From the NCBI GenBank assembly GCA_948676835.1, contig CAPOZU010000009.1, positions 1 to 64,000 of the forward strand: a stretch of 64,000 nucleotides of DNA. Direction: 5' to 3'. This document shows positions 1 to 7,886 of the stretch, one piece after another. Position numbers and translations under genes: made by a program. The notes under the pieces were generated by a model that did no database searches, was not told the origin of the DNA, and saw nothing but the letters and a program-made list of their open reading frames with translations. The stretch's first letter is position 1; every line of letters starts with the position of its first letter. The DNA is from an uncultured Clostridia bacterium. GTDB lineage: Bacteria; Bacillota; Clostridia; TANB77; CAG-508.

Positions 1-145
1 AAAACTTTTAAAAAATTCATATTTACTTCTAAGCAATACTATAGAAAGTTAAATTTACTCATACAAATAACAATTTAACTTATAGTCATATTCTCTATAT
101 TTATGAATATATAATTATAAGAAATATTATATAATGGAGGTCTCC

Positions 146-1144
146 ATGAACTTTATAGTAATTTCAATTCGTAAATATTTTTTTACAATTATTTTTATAC
201 TATTTACAATATGTCTTTTACTATTTTCTAATAATAATTTAATTGCAGCACAAAATGGACTAGCATTGTGGGCAACAAAAGTATTGCCAACCTTATTTCC
301 ATTTTTTGTAGCAACAGAGCTTTTGTGCCAAACGAATTTTACTTATATACTTGGAAAAATATTAAATAAATTTATGAAACCTGTTTTCAATGTTCCTGGA
401 GAAAGTGCTGTTGCAATAATTTTAGGTACAATTAGCGGTTATCCTGTTGGGGCCAAAGTTGTATGTAATTTAAAAAGTCAAAAAATAATTTCTAAAATTG
501 AAGCAGAACGTCTTATAGCATACACAAATAATTCTGGACCTTTATTTATTTTAGGTACTGTTGGAATTGCTTTATTTGGAAATAAAACTCTTGGAATTAC
601 ATTATTAATATCACATATTTTAGCCTCTTTACTTGTTGGATATTGTTTTAGATTCTGGAAAAAAAATAAATTTGATATAAATTATAGAGAAACAAAATTT
701 AACTCAAAACTTACTCCAATGAAAATTTCTGATATAGGAGAAATTTTAGGAAACTCTATTAAAAAGGCAATTTCTACCATACTTTTAATTGGTGGATTTA
801 TTGTTATTTTTTCAGTAATTTTATCGATTCTAGAATCTTCTGGAATTTTAGTAATTTGCACAGAATTACTATCTAGTTTTGGAATTCCAAAAGAAATTTC
901 ATTAAGTACTATATATGGAATTATTGAACTTACGAATGGTGTTAATTTGACAGCAACTTTATCCTCATCTTATTATACATTGTCTATATTACTAACATCC
1001 TTTTTATTAGGATTTGGAGGAATTTCAGTTCTTCTTCAAGTTTATAGCATTATTGCCAAAGAAGGAATTTCTATAAAACCTTACTTTTATGGAAAATTGC
1101 TTCAAGGATTTTTTTCTGTAATATTTACTTTTATACTAATATAA
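146..1144 (+). CDS. ylbJ: Sporulation integral membrane protein YlbJ
   Basis: A 332-residue polytopic membrane protein with about eight hydrophobic segments. The N-terminal half carries the ALWATKVLPTLFPFF and GTISGYPVGAK stretches typical of the nucleoside-recognition (Gate) fold found in YlbJ. In Bacillus, YlbJ is a membrane protein made under sporulation control and needed for normal spores; the same role is inferred here. An ATG at 134 lies inside the ribosome-binding site (GGAGG at 136-140), so the ATG at 146, five bases downstream of it, is the better start. It stands alone on the plus strand and ends just before a short perfect hairpin. The family call is fairly safe; the exact function is inferred. 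Confidence 0.85.
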   Translation: MNFIVISIRKYFFTIIFILFTICLLLFSNNNLIAAQNGLALWATKVLPTLFPFFVATELLCQTNFTYILGKILNKFMKPVFNVPGESAVAIILGTISGYPVGAKVVCNLKSQKIISKIEAERLIAYTNNSGPLFILGTVGIALFGNKTLGITLLISHILASLLVGYCFRFWKKNKFDINYRETKFNSKLTPMKISDIGEILGNSIKKAISTILLIGGFIVIFSVILSILESSGILVICTELLSSFGIPKEISLSTIYGIIELTNGVNLTATLSSSYYTLSILLTSFLLGFGGISVLLQVYSIIAKEGISIKPYFYGKLLQGFFSVIFTFILI

Positions 1145-1150
1145 AAAGAT

Positions 1151-1170
1151 GCCTGCTACGTGTAGCAGGC
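1151..1170. terminator. Hairpin between convergent genes
   Basis: An 8-bp perfect stem (GCCTGCTA / TAGCAGGC) with a CGTG loop lies between the ylbJ stop and the end of the convergent small gene. The plus side is followed by a short T-run after ACCAA. It probably serves both strands. Confidence 0.6.
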
Positions 1171-1178
1171 ACCAATTT

Positions 1179-1370
1179 TTATATATCCAAATGATAATAA
1201 GTGGTTACTTCATTACCATCTTTGTCCTTTGTTTTCTTGGCTTTCCACTCCGGTTTCCATGGATACATGCACTTGACAACTCCCAGTAAAACAAGAAGCG
1301 CAAGAATGATCCAAATCCAAAGCGGTTCTACTCCTAGTAAAGTTGAAATCTCCCGAATACTTTCTAGCAT
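1179..1370 (-). CDS. Small single-pass membrane protein, unknown function
   Basis: A 63-residue protein that I do not recognise. Residues about 15-37 form one hydrophobic helix (PLWIWIILALLVLLGVVKC), followed by a Trp/Lys-rich, very polar tail (WKPEWKAKKTKDKDG). The start is supported by AGGAGG at 1380-1385, nine bases upstream. The gene is clearly richer in G+C (about 40%) than its neighbours and uses codons such as CCG and CGG that are rare around it, so it may be a recent arrival. It sits between the terminators of ylbJ and the hydrogenase operon, apparently as its own unit. Confidence 0.6.
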   Translation of the reverse strand: MLESIREISTLLGVEPLWIWIILALLVLLGVVKCMYPWKPEWKAKKTKDKDGNEVTTYYHLDI

Positions 1371-1436
1371 AGTAGTAAACCTCCTAACAAAAGTTATACA
1401 TTTATTATAGCATCTTTTGCAGTTTTATGTCAACAC

Positions 1437-1464
1437 AAAAGAGGTCTAGATTTTTCTGGACCTC
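1437..1464 (-). terminator. Terminator of the hydCBA operon
   Basis: A 10-bp stem (GAGGTCCAGA / TCTAGACCTC on the minus strand, one G-T pair) lies just after the hydA stop and is followed by TTTTG. It is a standard intrinsic terminator. Confidence 0.8.
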
Positions 1465-1472
1465 TTAAAATA

Positions 1473-3218
1473 TTAATCATCTAATTTATATTTTTCTCTT
1501 TTTACATAGCTTGTATGTAATAATTCATGTGCTTTATGTCCTCCAGCTTCTCCTAAATATTCTTCATAAATTTTTTGCACTACTGGATTTTCATGAGATT
1601 TTCTTATTGTACTTTTCTCATCTATTGTGTATAAAGCATTTGCTCTTTTGCTTCTAATATCTATGCTTGCTCTTTCCTTAGATGTTCTGATTGGTTGACC
1701 ACCACCCATTACACATCCACCTGGACAGGCCATAATTTCAACAAATTGGTAATCTGCTTTTCCACTTTTTATTTCATCCATGATAATTTGAGCATTTTTT
1801 AATCCTGATGCAACAACAACTTTAACATCTGTTCCATTCATATTTACTGTTGCTCTTTTAATTCCTTCTGCTCCTCTAACTGGCTCATATTCTAATTTTT
1901 CAAAATGATTTCCTGTAACTTTTTCATGAACAGTTCTTAATGCAGCTTCCATAACTCCACCTGTTGTTCCAAATATTGCTGCTGCTCCTGTTGCTTCTCC
2001 CATTGGATCATCAAAATTAGAATCTTCTAGATTAACGAAATCAATATGTGCTTGTTTTATCATTCTAGCAAGTTCTCTTGTAGTAATAACTGCGTCAACA
2101 TCATCATATCCTGCTCCTTGCATATCATCCCTTGTTCTTTCAAATTTTTTAGCAATACATGGCATAACTGATACAACATATATTTTTGCAGGGTCAATTT
2201 CCATTTTTTCAGCATAATATGATTTGATAAGTGCACCAAACATTTGATGTGGTGATTTACAAGTTGATAAGTTTGGAATTAATTCAGGATAATTTAATTC
2301 CATATATCTAACCCATCCTGGACTACATGAAGTAATCATTGGAAGTGTTCCACCATTTTGGAATCTATCTAAGAATTCTGTTCCTTCTTCCATAATTGTA
2401 AAATCAGCACCAGTGTTTGTATCAAATACTTTATCAAAACCTAAATGTCTTAAACTTGTTACCATTTTGCCTTTTACATTAGTACCAATTTCCATTCCGA
2501 ATTCTTCTCCAAGAGCAACTCTTACTGCTGGAGCTGTTTGTACTACAACATATTTATCTTCATCTCTTAAAGCTCTCCACACATCAGCAGTACTATCTTT
2601 TTCCTTTAAAGCACCTACTGGACAAGCTTCTATACATTGACCACAAAATGTACAATTTACATCATTTAGACTTTTATTTTTATATGTTGAAACTGTTGAA
2701 GCAAAACCTCTTTCAGTACAATCTATTGCACCAATTCCTTGAACTTTTTTACAAGTTGCAACACATCTTCTACATAAAATACATTTATTGAAATCTCTCA
2801 CAATTGCTGGTGATATATCATCTATTTCATGTTTATTTCTACTACCTTGATATTTTATTTCATCAACATAAAATTCTTGAGCAAGTTTTTGTAATTCACA
2901 TGTTCCATTTCTTGTACATGTTAAACATTCTCTATCATGGTTTGATAAAATTAAATCAAGTACTATTCTTCTAGCTTCAATAACTGCTGGTGTATTTGTT
3001 TTTACTACCATTCCTTCTTCTACTTTTTGAATACATGATGTTGCAAATCCACGTCTACCTTCAACTTCAACAACGCACATTCTACAATCACCAATTTCAT
3101 TTACATCTTTTAAGAAACATAAAGTAGGAATATCGATATTTGCTTTTTTAGCAGCTTCTAAAATTGTTGTTCCTTCTGGAACTTCAACTTTTCTTCCATT
3201 TATAGTTAAATTAACCAT
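1473..3218 (-). CDS. hydA: [FeFe]-hydrogenase catalytic subunit, NADH/ferredoxin-dependent
   Basis: A 581-residue catalytic subunit that carries the H-cluster and makes or uses H2 in the cytoplasm. Domains in order: plant-type 2Fe-2S (Cys around residues 34-66), a His-ligated cluster (HDRECLTCTRNGTCELQ, about 95-111), two 4Fe-4S clusters (CILCRRC and CTFCGQC), then the H-domain with its three signatures, TSCSPGW (about 298), MPCIAKKFE (about 354) and MACPGGCVMGGGQP (about 495). A small-subunit type tail follows. Upstream hydB and hydC match the diaphorase-like partners of the electron-bifurcating enzyme, which couples NADH and reduced ferredoxin oxidation to H2 formation. AGGAGG precedes the ATG. 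Identification is strong; bifurcation is inferred from the gene set. Confidence 0.95.
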   Translation of the reverse strand: MVNLTINGRKVEVPEGTTILEAAKKANIDIPTLCFLKDVNEIGDCRMCVVEVEGRRGFATSCIQKVEEGMVVKTNTPAVIEARRIVLDLILSNHDRECLTCTRNGTCELQKLAQEFYVDEIKYQGSRNKHEIDDISPAIVRDFNKCILCRRCVATCKKVQGIGAIDCTERGFASTVSTYKNKSLNDVNCTFCGQCIEACPVGALKEKDSTADVWRALRDEDKYVVVQTAPAVRVALGEEFGMEIGTNVKGKMVTSLRHLGFDKVFDTNTGADFTIMEEGTEFLDRFQNGGTLPMITSCSPGWVRYMELNYPELIPNLSTCKSPHQMFGALIKSYYAEKMEIDPAKIYVVSVMPCIAKKFERTRDDMQGAGYDDVDAVITTRELARMIKQAHIDFVNLEDSNFDDPMGEATGAAAIFGTTGGVMEAALRTVHEKVTGNHFEKLEYEPVRGAEGIKRATVNMNGTDVKVVVASGLKNAQIIMDEIKSGKADYQFVEIMACPGGCVMGGGQPIRTSKERASIDIRSKRANALYTIDEKSTIRKSHENPVVQKIYEEYLGEAGGHKAHELLHTSYVKREKYKLDD

Positions 3219-3228
3219 TACTTACCTC

Positions 3229-5088
3229 CTAAGATTTGATTGCGTGGAATGGACATTTAGTAATACATGTACCACACTTAATACATTTTTCTTCATCAAT
3301 AACATGTGTTTGTCTTACATCACCAGAAATTGCATCTACTGGACAATTTCTCTTACATAATCCACAACCTTTGCATAATTCTGGATCTATATGTAATTTC
3401 ATTAATGCTTTACATTCACCTGCTCTACATTCCTTATGATCAATATGTTCTCTATATTCTTCTCTGAAATATTTTATTGTACTTAATACTGGATTTGGAG
3501 CTGTTTGACCAAGCCCACAAACAGAAGCTTTTTGAATATTGCTACATAATCTTTCTAGTTTTTCAATATCCCCTTCTTCACCATTTCCTTCTGTTATTTT
3601 TTCTAACATTTCAAGTAATCTTTTTGTTCCAATTCTACATGGGGTACATTTTCCACATGATTCATCAACTGTAAATCCTAAATAGAATTTCGCTAAATTT
3701 ACCATACATTTTGAATCATCCATAACAATTAATCCACCAGATCCCATCATTGAACCAATAGCTTGTAAAGATTCATAATCAATTGGTGTATCTAAGTGTT
3801 CTTCTGTTATACATCCACCTGATGGACCACCAGTTTGAGCAGCTTTAAATTTTCTGCCATTTGGTATACCACCACCAATATCAAATACAATTTCTCTTAA
3901 AGTAACTCCCATTGGAACTTCTACTAAACCTATATTATTTACATTTCCACCTAAAGCAAATACTTTAGTTCCTTTTGATTTTTCTGTTCCTATACTAGAA
4001 TACCATTCAGCTCCATTTAAAATGATTTTTGTTATATTAGCATAAGTTTCTACGTTATTTATTAATGTTGGTTTTCCGAATAATCCTGCATTTGCTGGGA
4101 ATGGCGGTTTTAATCTTGGTTGACCACGTCTACCTTCAATTGATTCTAATAATGCTGTTTCCTCACCGCAAACGAATGCACCTGCACCAAGTCTTATTTC
4201 TAAATCAAAATCAAATCCAGAATTCCATATATTCTTTCCAAGAATTCCATATTCTCTTGCTTGATCTATAGCTATTTGAAAACGTTTTACTGCTATTGGA
4301 TATTCAGCTCTTACATAAATATATCCTTTAGTCGCTCCAACAGCATATCCTGCTATCATCATAGCTTCTACAACACAATGTGGATCTCCTTCTAAAATAC
4401 TTCTATCCATAAATGCTCCTGGGTCTCCCTCATCAGCATTACATACTACATATTTTTGATCTCCCACTGCCATTTTTGTAAATGACCATTTTTTACCTGT
4501 TGGGAATCCAGCTCCACCACGACCTCTTAATCCAGAGTTTGAAACTTCTGTAATTACTTCATCTGGTGTCATATGGAATAAAACTTTTTCTAATGCTTTA
4601 TATCCATCAAAAGCAATATATTCATCTATATTTTCAGGATCAATTACACCACAATTTTTAAGTGCAATTCTTTTTTGCTTTTTATAAAAATTTAATTCAT
4701 CTAGTTGTTTTACTACTGTATTATCAACATCTTTACATAAAAGTCTTTCAACAATTTCTCCGTTTTGAATATGTTTTTCAATTATTTCTTCACAATCATT
4801 TGGTGTTACCATTGCATAAAATACATCTTCTGGTCTTATTATTACAATAGGACCTTTAGCACATAATCCAAAACATCCTGTTTGAATAACTCTAACATTT
4901 TCTATATTTTTCTCTTCTATTATTCTTCTAAAATTTTCTATAATTTTAGGAGATTTTGAAGATGTACAACCTGTACCATGACAAACTAAAATATGTTTTT
5001 CACGTGTTGTAGCATTAGTATTTACTCTTAAGTCTAATTCTTTTCTTTTTTCTTCTCTAATATTGCAAATTTCTTCTAATGTTTTCAT
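3229..5088 (-). CDS. hydB: NuoF-like flavoprotein subunit of the bifurcating hydrogenase
   Basis: A 619-residue NuoF-type subunit. The N-terminus has a thioredoxin-like 2Fe-2S domain (CHGTGCTSSKS and TGCFGLCAKGP, residues about 36-85). The core has the NADH/FMN-binding signatures GLRGRGGAGFPTG and CNADEGDPGAF, followed by the 4Fe-4S ligand motif ESCGKCTPCRIG. The C-terminus adds two ferredoxin clusters (CKGCGLCKRNC and CIKCGTCITKC). This layout is that of HydB from trimeric [FeFe]-hydrogenases, where NADH is oxidised and electrons are split. It lies 10 bp upstream of hydA and 14 bp downstream of hydC, with AAAGGAG before the ATG. All expected ligands are visible. Confidence 0.93.
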   Translation of the reverse strand: MKTLEEICNIREEKRKELDLRVNTNATTREKHILVCHGTGCTSSKSPKIIENFRRIIEEKNIENVRVIQTGCFGLCAKGPIVIIRPEDVFYAMVTPNDCEEIIEKHIQNGEIVERLLCKDVDNTVVKQLDELNFYKKQKRIALKNCGVIDPENIDEYIAFDGYKALEKVLFHMTPDEVITEVSNSGLRGRGGAGFPTGKKWSFTKMAVGDQKYVVCNADEGDPGAFMDRSILEGDPHCVVEAMMIAGYAVGATKGYIYVRAEYPIAVKRFQIAIDQAREYGILGKNIWNSGFDFDLEIRLGAGAFVCGEETALLESIEGRRGQPRLKPPFPANAGLFGKPTLINNVETYANITKIILNGAEWYSSIGTEKSKGTKVFALGGNVNNIGLVEVPMGVTLREIVFDIGGGIPNGRKFKAAQTGGPSGGCITEEHLDTPIDYESLQAIGSMMGSGGLIVMDDSKCMVNLAKFYLGFTVDESCGKCTPCRIGTKRLLEMLEKITEGNGEEGDIEKLERLCSNIQKASVCGLGQTAPNPVLSTIKYFREEYREHIDHKECRAGECKALMKLHIDPELCKGCGLCKRNCPVDAISGDVRQTHVIDEEKCIKCGTCITKCPFHAIKS

Positions 5089-5102
5089 AGATTCGCTCCT
5101 TT

Positions 5103-5597
5103 CTAGTTTTCAGATTCCATATATTTATCTAGTATTTCATCCATAGTTTTAACAGTTGCTTTTCCATAAACTTCATCATTAACTGTAAAAACTGGTGCTA
5201 ATCCACATGCACCAACACATCTAGTTGCTTCTAAAGAAAATTTACCGTCTTTTGTTGTTTCTCCAACATCAATACCTAATCTTTCTTTAGCTCTATCTAA
5301 GATTTTCTCAGAACCTTTTACAAAACATGCTGTTCCTAAGCATACGGCGATATGATATTTTCCTTTTGGCTTTAAAGTAAATCTTGAATAAAAAGTAATA
5401 ACACCATAAATTTCAGCCATAGGAATTGATAAATATTCAGAAATTGCAACTTGAGCTTTTTCTGGCACATAACCATAATATTCTTGAACTTCGTTTAATA
5501 TTTGAATTAGGTTATCTTTTTCTTGTTTGTAAGTATTAAGGATTTCTTGCATTTTTGGATCTTGCCCATTACATCCTTGACATTTAGTATTTTCCAT
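5103..5597 (-). CDS. hydC: NuoE-like 2Fe-2S subunit of the bifurcating hydrogenase
   Basis: A 164-residue NuoE-family subunit with a thioredoxin-like 2Fe-2S fold. Ligands are visible as CLGTACF (about residue 87) and ATRCVGACGLAP (about 128). It is the first gene of the hydCBA operon and passes electrons to HydB. An N-terminal CQGCNG is an extra Cys pair. The start is unusual: the only good Shine-Dalgarno sequence (AAAGGAG, 5629-5635) lies 31 bases upstream, and a perfect dyad and a six-codon reading frame fill the gap. An in-frame TAA just upstream of the ATG rules out a longer protein. Confidence 0.92.
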   Translation of the reverse strand: MENTKCQGCNGQDPKMQEILNTYKQEKDNLIQILNEVQEYYGYVPEKAQVAISEYLSIPMAEIYGVITFYSRFTLKPKGKYHIAVCLGTACFVKGSEKILDRAKERLGIDVGETTKDGKFSLEATRCVGACGLAPVFTVNDEVYGKATVKTMDEILDKYMESEN

Positions 5598-5605
5598 TCT
5601 TTAGT

Positions 5606-5742
5606 TTATGTTAGATTTTCTAACATATCTCCTTTCTTCAAATGTTTAAGCTATTTATCGCTTAAGAATAAATACATTATATCATTCTCTTCTATTCATT
5701 CTATGCATATATTTATGTATAAAATTCAATTTGATTATATCA
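5606..5742 (-). promoter_or_regulatory. Promoter and leader of hydCBA with two dyads
   Basis: Read on the minus strand there are two extended -10 boxes (TGATATAAT) at 5734-5742 and 5676-5684. A dyad TTAAGC-8-GCTTAA (5646-5665) sits right where transcription from the second would begin, so it may be an operator. Further down come AAAGGAG (5629-5635), then a perfect 9-bp dyad TATGTTAGA-TTT-TCTAACATA (5607-5627) that also encodes a six-codon frame (MLENLT, 5606-5626), eight bases before hydC. The boxes are read by eye; regulation is inference. No Rex-type TTGTnAA box was found. Confidence 0.45.
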
Positions 5743-5823
5743 TATTTTAGTTTTTTTAAAAGCTTTTTCGACAAAAACTTTCAAAAAAATATTGTCAAAT
5801 TTGTCAAGATTTGCAAAAGAAAA

Positions 5824-5843
5824 AGCAGAGAAAAATCTCTGCT
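5824..5843 (-). terminator. Terminator of the small membrane gene
   Basis: An 8-bp perfect stem AGCAGAGA / TCTCTGCT with a four-base loop, followed on the minus strand by TTTTCTTTTGC. It lies 80 bp beyond the stop of the 74-codon gene. The rest of 5598-5923 holds only this hairpin and the hydCBA promoter region. Confidence 0.7.
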
Positions 5844-5923
5844 CAAAATACAAATTAATAAATTCCTCAAATATCTAAAACTTTAGAAGGAAAAAATTTT
5901 TAGATATATCTTCTGTACAAGTT

Positions 5924-6148
5924 TTATTTTAATTTTAAAGTACTGAAATCTAAGTCAAATAAGAAATCATATATAATTTGAATAATATCATATCCTTTAT
6001 ATGATGCAAATAAATATACAAATAATATTACTCCAATAACAATTATAACAAAGCATATTTTACTAAATATTTTTAATTTATATCTATCTGAAACTAATTT
6101 TACTATTACTGCTAAAAATATAACAGGTAAAACCAATAAATAATACAT
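5924..6148 (-). CDS. Small two-helix membrane protein, unknown function
   Basis: A 74-residue protein I do not recognise. Two hydrophobic helices (about residues 2-19 and 29-49) are separated by a basic stretch (SDRYKLKIFSK), giving a short hairpin membrane topology, and the tail is acidic (DFLFDLDFSTLKLK). AAAGGAG sits eight bases upstream of the ATG and a hairpin follows the gene, so it is probably translated. It is a single-gene unit between the hydrogenase operon and the palindromic element at 6242-6425. Confidence 0.6.
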   Translation of the reverse strand: MYYLLVLPVIFLAVIVKLVSDRYKLKIFSKICFVIIVIGVILFVYLFASYKGYDIIQIIYDFLFDLDFSTLKLK

Positions 6149-6241
6149 AATTACACTCTCCTTTAAAATACATTCTAATTATAGCATATATTCAAGATTA
6201 TGTAAAGTGTATAAAACATTCTTTAATTATTTGTTATATAT

Positions 6242-6425
6242 ATAAGTAAAGCCTATAAATATATATTTTAAAGCACCGCGTAAGCGATCAAACGAACGCA
6301 GTGAGTGCGAATTGGAGCAACTATCATACAAGTGTAAATTATAGGAAATTCATTTTCTATAATTTACAACTAGAGAGTTGCGACACCAAGGTGCAAAAAA
6401 ATATATATTTATAGGCTTTACTTAT
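6242..6425. repeat. 184-bp palindromic element with nested hairpins
   Basis: The ends are perfect 28-bp inverted repeats (6242-6269 and 6398-6425). Inside, nested or adjacent pairings are visible: GCACC / GGTGC, CGC-GTAA-GCG, CGCA-GTGAG-TGCG, GCAACT (6317-6322) / AGTTGC (6376-6381), and a 12-bp perfect hairpin 6333-6344 / 6357-6368. The whole could fold as a cloverleaf on either strand. The inner part is richer in G+C than the flanks. It begins 12 bases after the stop of the M18 aminopeptidase and could end its transcript. It may be a MITE-like or REP-like mobile element or a structured RNA; there is no clear target-site duplication. Confidence 0.6.
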
Positions 6426-6437
6426 TATATTTACATC

Positions 6438-7847
6438 TTAATTATTAAAGAATGCTCTATATCCTTTATAAGCTTGATATACATCAAATTTACTTGTTAT
6501 TTCATAAGGTGAATGCATTCCCATTACAGGAACTCCAAGGTCTACAACATCCATTCCTCTATTTGCAAGAGTAAGAGCTATTGTTCCTCCTCCACCTTTA
6601 TCTACTCTACCAAGTTCACAAGATTGATATTTTGCATTTGCTTCATCAAATATCTTTCTAAGTTCAGCAACAAGTTCTGCTGGTGCTTCTGATGCTCCTG
6701 ATTTTCCTCTTGAACCTGTATATTTTACAAGTGACATACCTTTTCCTAAATATGCTGTATTATTTTTTTCAAAAGCATATGCAAAATTAGGATTAAATGC
6801 TGCATCAACATCTGCAGATAGTGCTTGTGTTTTTGAAAATGCTTTATATAATGAACTTGATTTTGTGTTTCCAGTTTTCTCAAGTATTTCTAATACAAAT
6901 GTATCAAATATTCTTGATTCCATTCCAGAAACTCCATTGAATCCAACTTCTTCTTTATCTGTAATTATACATAAAGCAGTTTTTCTTGGATATGTTGTAT
7001 CTAGTATTGCTCTTAATCCTGTATAGCAGCATACTTTATCATCTTGACCATATCCTGCAATCATACTATAATCTAAACCTGTACTTTTGGCTTTAAATGC
7101 TGGAACTAATTCTATTTCTGAACTTATAAAATCAACTTCTTTAATTCCATATCTATCATTTAATAATTTTAATATGTTTAATTTTACTCTTTCAGATACT
7201 TCATCACAATCATATGGTATACTTCCCATTAACACATTTAGTTCTTCACCTTGAACACCATCTTTCAATTTTCTCTCCATTTGTTCCTGTGCTAAATGAG
7301 GTAATAAATCTGAAATTGTAAATATAGGGTCTTCTTCTTTTTCCCCAATACAAATATTTACTTTTTCTCCATCTGGTTTAACTACTGTTCCATGTATACT
7401 AAGTGGAATATTAGTCCATTGATATTTTTTTATTCCTCCATAATAATGTGTTTTTAACATTCCAAGTCCTTGATCTTCATATAATGGATTTTGCTTTAAA
7501 TCTATTCTTGGAGAGTCGCAATGTGCTGCAACTATTTTAAATCCATTTTCTGTATTATCTGTACCAATTACAGCAGCATATAAACATCTTCCTCTATTTA
7601 CATAGAAAACTTTATCTCCTGGATTTAAAGTTTCTTTTTCAGAAATATCAACAAATCCATTTTTTATTAAAATTTCTTTTGAATTTTGAACTATTTCTTT
7701 TTCTGTTTTTGATGCATTTAAATAATACATATACTCATCTGCAAATCTAAAAATTTGCTCTAATTCTTCATCAGATAAATTTTCCCATCCAGATTTTCTG
7801 TCTTTAAATAATTTTTCTTTTAATTCTTTTCCGTCATTACTTGACAT
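6438..7847 (-). CDS. M18 family metalloaminopeptidase
   Basis: A 469-residue zinc aminopeptidase of the M18 family, which removes N-terminal residues from peptides in the cytoplasm. Metal and active-site motifs are visible: AAHCDSPRIDLKQ (about residue 107) and TDKEEVGFNGVSGMES (about 294), with a C-terminal MGMHSPYE carrying the last His. The length fits the clostridial branch. GGAAGGTGG lies upstream of the ATG. It is the last gene of the rnhB-phosphorylase run (39-bp gap), so it may take part in peptide and nucleoside salvage. Exact residue preference cannot be read from the sequence. Confidence 0.88.
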   Translation of the reverse strand: MSSNDGKELKEKLFKDRKSGWENLSDEELEQIFRFADEYMYYLNASKTEKEIVQNSKEILIKNGFVDISEKETLNPGDKVFYVNRGRCLYAAVIGTDNTENGFKIVAAHCDSPRIDLKQNPLYEDQGLGMLKTHYYGGIKKYQWTNIPLSIHGTVVKPDGEKVNICIGEKEEDPIFTISDLLPHLAQEQMERKLKDGVQGEELNVLMGSIPYDCDEVSERVKLNILKLLNDRYGIKEVDFISSEIELVPAFKAKSTGLDYSMIAGYGQDDKVCCYTGLRAILDTTYPRKTALCIITDKEEVGFNGVSGMESRIFDTFVLEILEKTGNTKSSSLYKAFSKTQALSADVDAAFNPNFAYAFEKNNTAYLGKGMSLVKYTGSRGKSGASEAPAELVAELRKIFDEANAKYQSCELGRVDKGGGGTIALTLANRGMDVVDLGVPVMGMHSPYEITSKFDVYQAYKGYRAFFNN

Positions 7848-7886
7848 TAGATACCACCTTCCTTTTCTTATGTATATTATTCACTT

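Noticed and set aside
134..145. ATG at 134 as the ylbJ start
   Set aside because: It overlaps the GGAGG that serves the ATG at 146.
5640..5750. Rex repressor box before hydC
   Set aside because: The dyads found (TTAAGC-8-GCTTAA, TATGTTAGA-3-TCTAACATA) do not match the Rex consensus TTGTnAA-n4-TTnACAA.
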